Shown piece by piece: positions 6,341 to 12,756 of a stretch of 12,756 nt of DNA. A model generated the notes under the pieces. It was not told the origin of the DNA, did no database searches, and saw nothing but the letters and a program-made list of their open reading frames with translations. The stretch lies in assembly GCA_047638695.1 (NCBI GenBank), contig JBLINY010000123.1, forward strand, positions 1-12,756, in the 5' to 3' direction. Position numbers and translations under genes: made by a program. This stretch comes from JAHECQ01 sp047638695. Its GTDB lineage: Bacteria; Actinomycetota; Acidimicrobiia; Acidimicrobiales; SZUA-35. The first letter of the stretch is position 1. Each line of letters opens with the position of its first letter.

Positions 6341-6702
6341 GCCGATGTCGAGTCGTTGCGGGAGGGCTCGGACGCACCGTCGATCCAAGTGCTCCCAACT
6401 CGGTCAGCGTCACCCGACCCAGGGAGTCGCTGTCGGCCAAAGCAGAAGTGAACAAGAATCTCACCAATTTGTTGCTCGGTCTCGGTGCTGTTGCTCTCGT
6501 CGTCGGTGGAGTTGGCATCGCCAACGTCATGGTGATCTCGGTTCCCGAGCGTCGCAATGAGATCGGGGTTCGTCGAGCGCTGGGAGCCATGCGACGCCAT
6601 ATCGCGTCGCAGTTCGTGGTGGAGAGCGCCGCCCTCGCCGGGTTGTACCCGGCTGTTCGCGCCGCTCGCCTCGACCCGGCCGAGGCCGTTCGCCCCGGCT
6701 AG
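6341..6702 (+). pseudogene. MacB/FtsX-type ABC transporter permease remnant (C-terminal tail, internal deletion)
   Basis: Recognisable permease sequence begins near DVESLRE and then moves to the -1 frame at the GGG run 6364-6366. It continues as GLGRTVDPSAPNSVSVTRP and the third-from-last membrane segment and loop of MacB-like permeases (LGLGAVALVVGGVGIANVM, then VPERRNEIGVRRALGA). After HIASQFVVES the protein jumps directly to ALAGLYPAVRAARLDPAEAVRPG, the normal extreme C-terminus. The roughly 50-60 residues that normally lie between, holding two membrane segments, are missing in frame. The N-terminal membrane segment and most of the periplasmic domain are also gone. It probably belonged with the adjacent kinase remnant, since MacB-type exporters are often encoded next to two-component genes. 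Any open frame extending upstream to 5698 is antisense to the kinase and not real. Confidence 0.8.
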
Positions 6703-6709
6703 CGAACAG

Positions 6710-6736
6710 GCGGGCTAGGGGGCAAGCGGGCTAGGG
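6710..6736. repeat. Short direct repeat GCGGGCTAGGG x2
   Basis: Two exact 11-bp copies at 6710-6720 and 6726-6736. The first contains the stop codon of the VOC gene (minus strand, 6715-6717); the second lies in its last codons. It marks the boundary between the permease remnant and the VOC gene. Confidence 0.7.
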
Positions 6737-7230
6737 CGCAACGTGGTGTCGTGGCCCGGGGTTTCGGCGCCGAACCGGGCCACGGTGGCCTCCCAATCGA
6801 TGGGCGCCGTCGTGGTCGGGTCGTTCTCGGGGTCGAGGAGATCGGGGGGCACAGCCCACATCAGCTCGAACTCGAGACCATCAGGGTCTTGGCAATACAG
6901 ACTCTTGCTGACGCCGTGATCGCTTTCTCCGGCGAGAGCCCCAACCTCGACCATGCGTTGCCGCAGCTGCATCAGCTCGCCGAGAGTCGGCACTTCCCAC
7001 GCCAGGTGGTACATGCCAACCGCGGTACGGCCAGCGGGCGGGCCAGCGTCGTCGCCGATCGAGAACACGCCGAGATCATGATCGTTCGGACCGTCGGGGT
7101 CGCATTTCAGAAACACCGCACCCGGGAAGCTCTTCTTGGCGACGAAGCCGAGGTTGTCGACGAAAAAGGCAGCGCTTCGCTCAGCGTCTCGCACCCACAA
7201 CACCGCATGATTCAATCTGGTCACAGCCAT
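6715..7230 (-). CDS. VOC-family (glyoxalase/bleomycin-resistance/extradiol dioxygenase superfamily) protein
   Basis: Cytoplasmic protein of 171 aa from ATG 7230; an in-frame TTG four codons earlier is less likely. It shows paired beta-alpha-beta-beta-beta units typical of vicinal oxygen chelate enzymes. The predicted metal ligands are H8 (RLNHAVLWV), H75 (GMYHLAWEV) and E122 (DPDGLEFEL). LYCQDPDGLEFELMW is the usual end-of-domain signature. About 45 residues follow the core and look like a poorly structured, acidic then Pro-rich tail. Homologues include glyoxalase-like isomerases, ring-cleaving dioxygenases and resistance proteins; the substrate cannot be assigned. It is transcribed divergently from the aminotransferase, with 83 bp between starts. 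Confidence 0.88.
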   Translation of the reverse strand: MAVTRLNHAVLWVRDAERSAAFFVDNLGFVAKKSFPGAVFLKCDPDGPNDHDLGVFSIGDDAGPPAGRTAVGMYHLAWEVPTLGELMQLRQRMVEVGALAGESDHGVSKSLYCQDPDGLEFELMWAVPPDLLDPENDPTTTAPIDWEATVARFGAETPGHDTTLRPSPLAP

Positions 7231-7285
7231 GGTGTGTGTCAACCACGGCGACGGCAGATCTGTTCCGGCTTGGAACTGCCACCGG

Positions 7286-7312
7286 GTATTACCCCGTGCA
7301 ATAGGGTGTCAA
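7286..7312 (-). promoter_or_regulatory. Candidate promoter for the VOC gene
   Basis: On the minus strand, TTGACA (7312-7307) is followed after 15 bases by TAATAC (7291-7286). Both hexamers are close to the sigma-70-type consensus, though the spacer is short. The -35 box abuts the start codon of the divergent aminotransferase, so the two transcription units may interfere. The leader would be about 50 bases. Confidence 0.45.
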
Positions 7313-7313
7313 G

Positions 7314-8381
7314 ATGATCGGAAGACCTAGAGCAGTTGTGGACGCAATGCCGGCGTACCGCCCCGGCAAGGATGCTTCGCAAGCAGAGGCCGAGCACGGC
7401 ATCGCCGACGCCATCAAACTGGCGTCGAACGAAACCCCGTGGGGGCCGGTGCCCTCGGTCGTGCAGAAGATCGCCGACGCCGCCGCCGGCATCAACCGCT
7501 ACGCCGATCATCGGGCCACCGTGGTGCGCGAACGTTTGGCCCAGTCGCTGACGGTCAACGTCGATCAAGTGACGGTTGGGTGTGGTTCGGTCGGCATCCT
7601 TCAGCAGCTGGCCCTCACCTACGTCAACCCGGGTGACGAAGTGCTGTATCCGTGGCGGTCGTTCGAGGTCTATCCGGTATTCACCAAGCTGGTCGATGGC
7701 GTTGAAGTCACGGTTCCGCTGAAGGAACACGCCTTCGACCTCGAGGCGGTGGCGCAAGCGGTCACCGGACGAACCAAGCTGATCTTGTTGGCGAACCCGA
7801 ACAATCCAACGGGTACGGCGCGGCCGATGTCGGAGATCAAGACGTTGCTCGAAACCGTTCGTGACGACGTCATCGTGGTGCTCGACGAGGCTTACAAGGA
7901 GTTCATGTCGCCTGAGCTGGGCGAGTCGATCACCGATCTCTTGCCACACCACGACAACCTCGTGATTCTGCGAACGTTCTCAAAGGCGCAGGGTTTGGCT
8001 GCGCTGCGGGTCGGCTATGGCATCGGCCACCCCGACGTCATCGAATCGGTCGACAAAACCCTGTTCCCCTTCGCCGTCAACGGTCTCGCTCAGACGGCCG
8101 CTATCGCGTCGATCGACGCCAACGTCGAGGTGATGGAGCGGGTTGAGTTCATCAGAGGAGAGCGCAACCGAGTTGTTGCCGCCCTCCTTGCCGCCGGGTG
8201 GCGGCTGCCTGAACCCGAGGCCAACTTCGTCTACCTGCCCCTGGGAGCTACGACCGACGACGTCTATCTCGATCTCGAAAAAAAGGGTGTGGTCACCCGC
8301 CCCTTCACCGGTGAAGGCATCCGCGTCACCATCGGCAGCGCCGACGAGAACGATCGATTCCTGAACGCCCTCCTGGGCTGA
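7314..8381 (+). CDS. hisC: HisC/Pat-type aminotransferase (histidinol-phosphate or aromatic amino acid aminotransferase)
   Basis: PLP-dependent fold-type I aminotransferase of 355 aa, the usual family length. Visible motifs: KLASNETPWGP (35-45), Y63 of the substrate loop, NPNNPTG (161-167), DEAY (191-194), Schiff-base Lys K224 in TFSKAQGLAALRVGY, and R232 in the same motif. HisC transfers an amino group from glutamate to imidazole-acetol phosphate in histidine synthesis; the near-identical Pat branch acts on aromatic keto acids. The PWRSFEVYP segment resembles the actinobacterial Pat/HisC branch, and no other his gene is nearby, so either role is possible. The start ATG 7314 is preceded by a weak AGGGTG; an internal ATG at residue 12, just where the family core begins, is the alternative. 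Confidence 0.9.
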   Translation: MIGRPRAVVDAMPAYRPGKDASQAEAEHGIADAIKLASNETPWGPVPSVVQKIADAAAGINRYADHRATVVRERLAQSLTVNVDQVTVGCGSVGILQQLALTYVNPGDEVLYPWRSFEVYPVFTKLVDGVEVTVPLKEHAFDLEAVAQAVTGRTKLILLANPNNPTGTARPMSEIKTLLETVRDDVIVVLDEAYKEFMSPELGESITDLLPHHDNLVILRTFSKAQGLAALRVGYGIGHPDVIESVDKTLFPFAVNGLAQTAAIASIDANVEVMERVEFIRGERNRVVAALLAAGWRLPEPEANFVYLPLGATTDDVYLDLEKKGVVTRPFTGEGIRVTIGSADENDRFLNALLG

Positions 8382-8436
8382 TCCAGAACATCTGGGCCGT
8401 TTGGGAATGGTCAGAAGCTCGATGGGGGATCTGTTG

Positions 8437-8480
8437 GGGGATATCCCCGATCGGCCGACAACGGCGCTAGGGGATACTCC
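8437..8480 (+). promoter_or_regulatory. Palindrome and imperfect copy at a putative leaderless promoter
   Basis: GGGGATATCCCC (8437-8448) is a perfect 12-bp palindrome. An imperfect copy, GGGGATACTCC, lies at 8470-8480, with centres about 33 bp (three helix turns) apart. A further GGGGAT lies at 8425-8430. The second site contains GATACT (8473-8478), a -10-like hexamer ending six bases before ATG 8485. The arrangement would suit a dimeric repressor covering the promoter of the next gene. Confidence 0.35.
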
Positions 8481-8484
8481 AGCT

Positions 8485-9021
8485 ATGACCTCGGTCCAGC
8501 TCCGTTACTCGGGACCGGCCGTCGGGTTTCGTTGGCTCGTTGAGGATCTACAAACCGCGGGTCTCGATCCCGCCTTCCCTCCGCTAGATCACGTTCTCTC
8601 TGAGACCGAGATCATTCTTGATCTCCGACGCACTGAGGACGAAGGAATCGAACCATCGTTCTCCGACCCCGGAGGACTCGAAGTCGTGCACGATGTACTC
8701 CATCGGTTCCGGCTCCGGTTCCAGTCTTCGGCAGAAGAAGTGCCGCTGGTCAGAATCGTCGGGGTGCAATCTTCTCGAGCTACGGCCAACGCCGTCATTC
8801 TCAAGGACCCGAAACTGGCCTTCTGTACTGACGCCGAAACAGCCGGTGACGACCCCCTGACCCAATCCCGAGACGGCCGCAGCACATTCGAGCCCCAAGC
8901 GCTCGACCTTCGGCATCAACGTCTTGAACGGGAGGAGCGACGCTCGCCGCCGTGGCTGAAGTCTTGGCGGTGGACTAGTAAACGGGGCCGTCAGTTCTGG
9001 GCTCGCCTGAGCGAAGACTGA
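8485..9021 (+). CDS. Hypothetical protein, no family recognised
   Basis: Open frame of 178 aa from ATG 8485, chosen because GATACT ends six bases upstream, matching the leaderless pattern of nearby genes; the frame is open back to 8401. I do not recognise it. The first half (MTSVQLRYSG...DVLHRFRLRF, about 1-78) is acidic and looks like a small alpha/beta fold. After about residue 110 the sequence is polar and Arg/Asp-rich with little predicted order, ending in a basic WLKSWRWTSKRGRQFW stretch. There is no signal peptide or membrane segment. Codon third positions are GC-rich as in neighbouring genes, which supports coding, but a long antisense frame also exists. The first half could be a small immunity or effector-associated protein; this is a guess. 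Confidence 0.5.
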   Translation: MTSVQLRYSGPAVGFRWLVEDLQTAGLDPAFPPLDHVLSETEIILDLRRTEDEGIEPSFSDPGGLEVVHDVLHRFRLRFQSSAEEVPLVRIVGVQSSRATANAVILKDPKLAFCTDAETAGDDPLTQSRDGRSTFEPQALDLRHQRLEREERRSPPWLKSWRWTSKRGRQFWARLSED

Positions 9022-9093
9022 TCGACTGGGGGACCCTGAAGATTCCGAGTTGAGGTCGGTGGCTCGTTGATCCGGCATCGCTTCAGAGATCCC

Positions 9094-9121
9094 TTGCCTT
9101 CCGGGTGCCATCCGTTACCAT
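9094..9121 (+). promoter_or_regulatory. Candidate promoter placing the CDF gene start at +1 (leaderless)
   Basis: TTGCCT (9094-9099), a 16-base spacer and TACCAT (9116-9121) precede ATG 9129 by exactly seven bases, the usual distance from -10 to transcription start. There is no Shine-Dalgarno sequence. Translation therefore probably starts on the first bases of the mRNA. Confidence 0.5.
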
Positions 9122-9128
9122 ACTGAGA

Positions 9129-10091
9129 ATGAGTGAGAACAACCACGCTGGCAGCGGTCATGCCGGCCACGAGGGTCACAATCACGGCGCGGCCATGATG
9201 CGCGCCGGGGTGCAGTACCAGCGGCCTCTCACCATCGCCTTTGTCCTCATCGGTCTGTTCTTCATCGTCGAAGCCGTTGCCGGCTTCTGGACGAACAGCC
9301 TCGCGTTGCTCTCCGACGCTGGGCACATGTTCACCGATGTCCTTGGCCTCGGGATGGCGTTAGCTGCCATCCGTGTCGCCGCCGCCTACGAAGCCCGGGG
9401 CGACGGCAAGAAGGGCAGCCACACGTTCGGGCTCTATCGGCTCGAGATCCTGGCTGCGTTCGTGAACGCCCTGTTGCTATTTGCCGTCGCGATCTATGTG
9501 CTGATCGAGGCCATCCGACGGCTCTTTGATGAGCCCGAAGTACTGGGCTGGCCCATGTTCGCCGTGGCCGTCGTGGGTCTGCTGGTGAACATTGTGGCCT
9601 TCCTCCTGCTGCGGGAGGGATCGAAGGAGAGCATCAATCTCGAGGGTGCCTATCTCGAAGTGTTGGCCGATGCCGTTGGATCGGTGGGCGTGATTATCGC
9701 GGCGCTGATGCTCGAGTTCATGGGTTGGTCGTGGGCCGACCCGGTGATAGCGGCGCTGATTGGTCTTTGGATCCTGCCCCGTACCTGGCGTCTTGGTCGT
9801 CAGGCGGTTCGTATCCTGTTGCAGGCGGCGCCGGAGGGTCTTGATCTGGCGCAGCTCAACACTGAATTGGTGTCGCTGCCAGAGGTTGTCGACGTGCATG
9901 ACCTGCACGTTTGGACCCTGACGTCGGGTATGGAGGCAGCCTCGGCTCACCTGATGACGAGGGTGGATGCCGACCATCACGAGGTCCTCGACCAAGCCCG
10001 CGTGCTGCTTCAACAGAACTACGGCATCGCCCACGCCACGCTTCAGGTCGAGCCAGAAGACCACACCGGTTGCCACGAGCTCGACTGGTGA
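9129..10091 (+). CDS. Cation diffusion facilitator (CzcD/ZitB-type) divalent metal exporter
   Basis: Integral membrane antiporter of 320 aa that exports Zn2+ or similar divalent ions. A His-rich cytoplasmic N-terminus (GSGHAGHEGHNHG, six His within 20 residues) precedes six membrane segments, at about 32-52, 60-81, 106-130, 142-162, 176-196 and 203-218. TM2 carries the metal-site motif LLSDAGHMFTD (H66, D70; D63 also conserved). TM5 reads EVLADAVGSVGV, so the second half-site is E177...D181 where HxxxD is typical of zinc-specific members. The C-terminal domain has DVHDLHVWTLTSGMEAASAH, the regulatory metal-binding fold. ATG 9129 is chosen over an upstream in-frame GTG because of the promoter spacing. 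The stop overlaps the next gene by 4 bp (GTGA), so the two are cotranscribed. Ion specificity is uncertain. Confidence 0.93.
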   Translation: MSENNHAGSGHAGHEGHNHGAAMMRAGVQYQRPLTIAFVLIGLFFIVEAVAGFWTNSLALLSDAGHMFTDVLGLGMALAAIRVAAAYEARGDGKKGSHTFGLYRLEILAAFVNALLLFAVAIYVLIEAIRRLFDEPEVLGWPMFAVAVVGLLVNIVAFLLLREGSKESINLEGAYLEVLADAVGSVGVIIAALMLEFMGWSWADPVIAALIGLWILPRTWRLGRQAVRILLQAAPEGLDLAQLNTELVSLPEVVDVHDLHVWTLTSGMEAASAHLMTRVDADHHEVLDQARVLLQQNYGIAHATLQVEPEDHTGCHELDW

Positions 10092-10756
10092 GTGAGACTG
10101 CGCCGATGGTGCAACTCACTTCAGCCGATGGCCACACGTTCGATGCCTACGAAGCGGGAGATGGGGACAGAGCCCTCATCGTCGTGCAGGAGATTTTCGG
10201 GGTGAATCCTCACATCCGTTCCGTCACCGACCGGGCGGCCGAAGCCGGCTTCCGGGCTATCGCCCCCGCCTTCTTCGATCGGGTCGAAAAGAACGTCGAA
10301 CTGTCCTATGAAGGCGACGACTTCGGCGCCGGCATTGGCTTCGCTGGCAAACTCGACTGGGACAACACGATGGCCGACGTGGCCGCCGCCATCGAGCACG
10401 TCCGGGCCCAAGGCGCCACCAAGGTCGGCATCACCGGCTTCTGCTGGGGTGGAACCACCACTTGGTTGGCCGCAGCGAAGAGCAACGTCGACGCAGCCGT
10501 TGGCTACTACGGCGGAGGCATCCACAGCTTCATCGCCGAGCAGCCAAAGGTGCCGACGATGCTCCACTTCGGTGAGCTCGATGCCCACATCCCAATGGAA
10601 GGCGTTCGGGAAGTCGAGGCCGCTCACCCAGGGGTGACCGTGCATACCTACAACGCCAACCATGGTTTCCATTGCGACGCTCGCGCCGATTACGACCAGC
10701 CCTCGGCTGCACTGGCCTGGACTCGCACCCTCGACTTCTTTGCGATGCACCTCTAG
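10088..10756 (+). CDS. Dienelactone hydrolase family protein
   Basis: Cytoplasmic alpha/beta hydrolase of 222 aa. Predicted catalytic triad: C119 in GFCWGG, D165 (FGELDAHIP) and H192 (NANHGFHCD). The conserved Glu that contacts the nucleophile in this family is E35 (VVQEIFGVN). Family members open lactone rings such as dienelactone in aromatic degradation, but many act on other esters. Start: GTG 10088 overlaps the exporter TGA by 4 bp, a typical coupling arrangement; ATG 10106 six codons in is the alternative. Pairing with a metal exporter is unusual, and the functional link is not evident. The Rieske oxygenase at the window end may belong to the same degradative theme, but nothing ties them directly. 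Confidence 0.92.
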   Translation: MSETAPMVQLTSADGHTFDAYEAGDGDRALIVVQEIFGVNPHIRSVTDRAAEAGFRAIAPAFFDRVEKNVELSYEGDDFGAGIGFAGKLDWDNTMADVAAAIEHVRAQGATKVGITGFCWGGTTTWLAAAKSNVDAAVGYYGGGIHSFIAEQPKVPTMLHFGELDAHIPMEGVREVEAAHPGVTVHTYNANHGFHCDARADYDQPSAALAWTRTLDFFAMHL

Positions 10757-10833
10757 ACCCATCTGCTGAAGTCCCCAATCTGGCGTTGGTGAGCCGAGCG
10801 GGTCGCGAGTCTTCGCCGCTCGTGCTCGCTCGG

Positions 10834-10845
10834 TACCATCCGGCC
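10834..10845 (+). promoter_or_regulatory. Candidate -10 element for a leaderless lldD-like transcript
   Basis: TACCAT (10834-10839) ends six bases before ATG 10846, the same hexamer and near-same spacing as upstream of the metal exporter. A weak TTCGCC (10812-10817) lies 16 bases before it. No Shine-Dalgarno is present. Confidence 0.4.
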
Positions 10846-12081
10846 ATGGGAATGCTTGAGACGTTTCGTTCAGTCGTTCAATTTCGCGAGATCGAGCTGG
10901 ATTCGGTGCAGCGTCGGCTGAACCGTGCAGCCAGCGTCGACGATCTTCGATCCATCGCCAAGCGACGGCTGCCAGGGGGCGTGTTCGACTACATCGATGG
11001 GGGAGCGGAGGACGAACGCTCGCTCGGTCGCAACGTTTCAGCCTTCGCCGACTACGAGTTCCGGCCCCGCGTTCTGAACGATGTCAGCACGATTGACACG
11101 TCGACAATGCTGTTGGGCAAACCGGTTCCTCTACCTCTCGCCCTCTCGCCAACCGGCTTCGGTCGCATCGCCAACTCCCAGGGGGAGCTGGCCGTCGCCC
11201 GGGCAGCCGAACGTGCGGGTCTGCCCTACAGCTTGTCGACCATGGGCACCCGCAGCATTGAAGAGGTGGCTGCGGTGAGTCAGGGCACGAAGTGGTTCCA
11301 GGTCTACACCTGGAAGGACCGCGGTCTGGTGAAGGAGATGATCAGCCGGGCCGAGAGATCTGGCTACGAGGCGCTGCTGCTCACCGTCGACACCGCGGTG
11401 TTGGGTCGTCGTGAACGCGATGTTCGGCGGGGCTACACACTCCCGCCGAAAATCGGTCTCGACACGATCATCGACGGCATGATCCACCCATCGTGGACGC
11501 TCGATTTCCTGCGGAACGATCCCATAACCTTCGCCAACGTCTCGACCGCCAGCGGTGGCGAAGGCAGCGGCGGTGATGGCAGCGGATCGGCCGTGAACCT
11601 GGCCCAGTACATCAACAGCCAGTTCGATCAGGCTCTCTCGTGGGCCGATGTGGAATGGCTACGGTCGATCTGGGATGGTCCGGTGGTCCTGAAGGGTGTG
11701 CAGACCGTCGCCGATGCCGAGCTGGCCGTCGAACACGGTTGCGAGGGCATCATGCTCTCGAATCATGGAGGACGTCAGCTTGACGACGCTCCCGCCGTGA
11801 TCGACCTGGTGGCCCCCGTCGCCCAGTCGGTCGGTGGCCGAATCGACATCATCTGCGACGGTGGAGTTCGACGAGGCAGCGACATCGTCAAGGCGGTAGC
11901 GATGGGCGCAACGGCGTGCTCAGTCGGCCGGGCCTATCTGTATGCCCTTGGAGCGGCCGGCGAAGCCGGTGTCGACCATTTGCTCAACTTCATGGCCGAC
12001 GGCGTTACTCGCACGATGCAGCTCTGCGGTGCCAACAGCATCGCCGACCTCACTCCTGACCTCGTCACTCTCAAACGCTAA
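10846..12081 (+). CDS. lldD: FMN-dependent alpha-hydroxy-acid (L-lactate) dehydrogenase, LldD2-like
   Basis: Flavoenzyme of 411 aa with a TIM-barrel fold that oxidises L-lactate or related 2-hydroxy acids. Visible residues: Y49 (FDYIDGGAEDE), PTGF at the FMN site (102-105), Y154 (QVYTWKDR), K283 (VLKGVQT), catalytic base H307 with R310 (SNHGGRQLD), DGGVRRGSD (338-346) and GRAYLY (361-366) binding the FMN phosphate. The overall layout closely follows mycobacterial LldD2, including the RRLNRAASVDDLRSIAKRR start; it is not the mycofactocin-linked MftD branch. The barrel loop 4 region (237-249) is a Gly/Ser/Asp-rich low-complexity segment. ATG 10846 is chosen for family fit and its -10-like element; the frame upstream is open but not homologous. 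The stop overlaps the convergent oxygenase gene by 11 bp. Without pathway context, activity on other 2-hydroxy acids is possible. Confidence 0.92.
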   Translation: MGMLETFRSVVQFREIELDSVQRRLNRAASVDDLRSIAKRRLPGGVFDYIDGGAEDERSLGRNVSAFADYEFRPRVLNDVSTIDTSTMLLGKPVPLPLALSPTGFGRIANSQGELAVARAAERAGLPYSLSTMGTRSIEEVAAVSQGTKWFQVYTWKDRGLVKEMISRAERSGYEALLLTVDTAVLGRRERDVRRGYTLPPKIGLDTIIDGMIHPSWTLDFLRNDPITFANVSTASGGEGSGGDGSGSAVNLAQYINSQFDQALSWADVEWLRSIWDGPVVLKGVQTVADAELAVEHGCEGIMLSNHGGRQLDDAPAVIDLVAPVAQSVGGRIDIICDGGVRRGSDIVKAVAMGATACSVGRAYLYALGAAGEAGVDHLLNFMADGVTRTMQLCGANSIADLTPDLVTLKR

Positions 12082-12756
12082 ACCCAGTGGCGGGGATGTC
12101 GGCAGTGGCGGCTTTAAGGGAGGCGTGCCAGCTGTGCATGAGGGGTTCGTTGCGGCCGTAGACAATCTTGTCGAGCGCTCCCGATTCGAAGCTGCGCTGG
12201 ATGGTGGTGCCGTTGCTGAAATCTTCGGTGTCGGCTGTTTGCACCAAAAGATCGATGTTGGCATCCCAGTGTTTGCGTGACCTCACCGGATCCGGAGCAT
12301 CATCAGGGTCATCGGGAACGCAGATCAGAATCTCGATCTCACTGTCGGCCACGGTCTCGCCCGGGAACACTCGGAACATCTCGAGGTGATCGCGCTGATA
12401 GAGGAAAATCGTGTTCGGCCACAGCAGATACACCAACACGGTCTGGTCGATCAGATTCCACTCGTCCTCGGTGCTGGTGGCCATCTCAGCCGCGGTATGG
12501 CGAACGGCCACCATTAAGTGATTGTCGCCGTAGGTGCGGACCGGGGCCATGTCAGACATGACGATCGGCGCGATCGAGTCACGATGCAGCTGACGGAAGT
12601 GATAACTCTCGAAAAAGGTGTCGAGCGTCAGCTTCCAGTTCAGCCGACGGCTCAGGTGGCGAGCGGTGTAGAAGGTGTGGTTGGCGATGTCGAAGGCATC
12701 GAGATCGGCGAGCAGGTCGGGTCCGAGCATGGCGTCGACCTGGGCGCCAAGGTCGA
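12071..12756 (-). CDS. Rieske non-heme iron oxygenase, alpha-subunit catalytic domain (partial, 5' end outside window)
   Basis: C-terminal 228 codons of an aromatic ring-hydroxylating oxygenase-type protein; the frame is open to the window edge, so the N-terminal Rieske [2Fe-2S] domain should lie beyond it. Counting from the internal Met at 12730, NWKLTLDTFFESYHFRQLH gives the two iron-binding histidines (H44, H49, spacing HxxxxH) and TEDFSNGTTIQRSF gives the third ligand D170 with the following conserved Gln. Together these form the 2-His-1-carboxylate site for the mononuclear iron. Family members use O2 and electrons from a reductase to hydroxylate or demethylate aromatic, sterol or quaternary-amine substrates. 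The substrate cannot be assigned here. It is convergent with the lactate dehydrogenase and shares 11 bp of 3' end with it. Confidence 0.9.
   Translation of the reverse strand, partial: DLGAQVDAMLGPDLLADLDAFDIANHTFYTARHLSRRLNWKLTLDTFFESYHFRQLHRDSIAPIVMSDMAPVRTYGDNHLMVAVRHTAAEMATSTEDEWNLIDQTVLVYLLWPNTIFLYQRDHLEMFRVFPGETVADSEIEILICVPDDPDDAPDPVRSRKHWDANIDLLVQTADTEDFSNGTTIQRSFESGALDKIVYGRNEPLMHSWHASLKAATADIPATGFSV

Noticed and set aside
8383..8395. Hairpin CCAGA-ACA-TCTGG after the aminotransferase stop
   Set aside because: Only a 5-bp stem with a three-base loop and no T-run, so it is too weak to call a terminator.
8640..8660. tRNA T-arm-like GGAATCGAACC on the plus strand
   Set aside because: The flanking bases do not form D, anticodon or acceptor stems, and the stretch lies in a coding frame.
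8584..9111. Minus-strand frame of 175 codons opposite the hypothetical gene
   Set aside because: It has no recognisable domain or ribosome-binding site and begins inside the promoter region of the exporter. The plus-strand frame has the better start context, though the choice is not certain.

Overview
The window looks like chromosomal DNA of a high-GC Gram-positive bacterium, most likely an actinobacterium of the Acidimicrobiia type. This is inference from: a DUF4214 domain fused to an Rpf-type (resuscitation-promoting factor) lytic domain; a Pro-rich single-pass membrane protein with an N-terminal PAGW...DGRYWPP motif; an LldD2-like lactate dehydrogenase; a tRNA gene with no encoded CCA; and several genes whose start codon lies 6-7 bases after a -10-like hexamer, as in leaderless transcription. 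No phage, plasmid, transposase, integrase or CRISPR signal was seen.

Layout. (1) 1-2076: a two-component locus. An array of 15-bp repeats runs in frame into a NarL/FixJ-type response regulator, followed by a soluble PAS histidine kinase split by a one-base frameshift. A second, degenerate 15-bp repeat array covers the kinase stop codon. (2) 2077-2151: tRNA-Arg(TCT), minus strand. (3) 2212-4214: two divergently transcribed envelope genes, a membrane-anchored Pro-rich protein (minus) and a secreted DUF4214-Rpf protein (plus), separated by about 420 bp. That gap can fold into two multi-helix domains ahead of the Rpf gene. (4) 4306-5664: an M20 metallopeptidase. (5) 5618-6702: a gene graveyard with the C-terminal half of a second histidine kinase (minus, stop codon inside the H-box) joined to a shrunken MacB/FtsX-type ABC permease tail (plus). 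(6) 6715-8381: a VOC-family protein and a HisC/Pat-type aminotransferase, divergent. (7) 8485-12081: an unrecognised small protein, then a cation diffusion facilitator overlapping a dienelactone hydrolase, then an FMN-dependent lactate dehydrogenase. (8) 12071-12756: the C-terminal part of a Rieske-type ring-hydroxylating oxygenase, convergent with the dehydrogenase and cut by the window edge.

How the genes work together. Most are independent housekeeping or catabolic units. The clear functional pairs are the regulator with its kinase, the two divergent envelope genes, and the translationally coupled metal exporter and hydrolase. Both sensor kinases in the window are broken. Two of the three kinds of lesion are single-G losses in G-runs, so a sequencing or assembly indel must be excluded before calling decay. 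The stop codon in the second kinase and the missing membrane segments of the permease cannot be explained that way.

The best candidate for something undescribed is the structured leader (3165-3340) before the Rpf-type gene. The in-frame 15-bp minisatellite at the front of the response regulator comes next.
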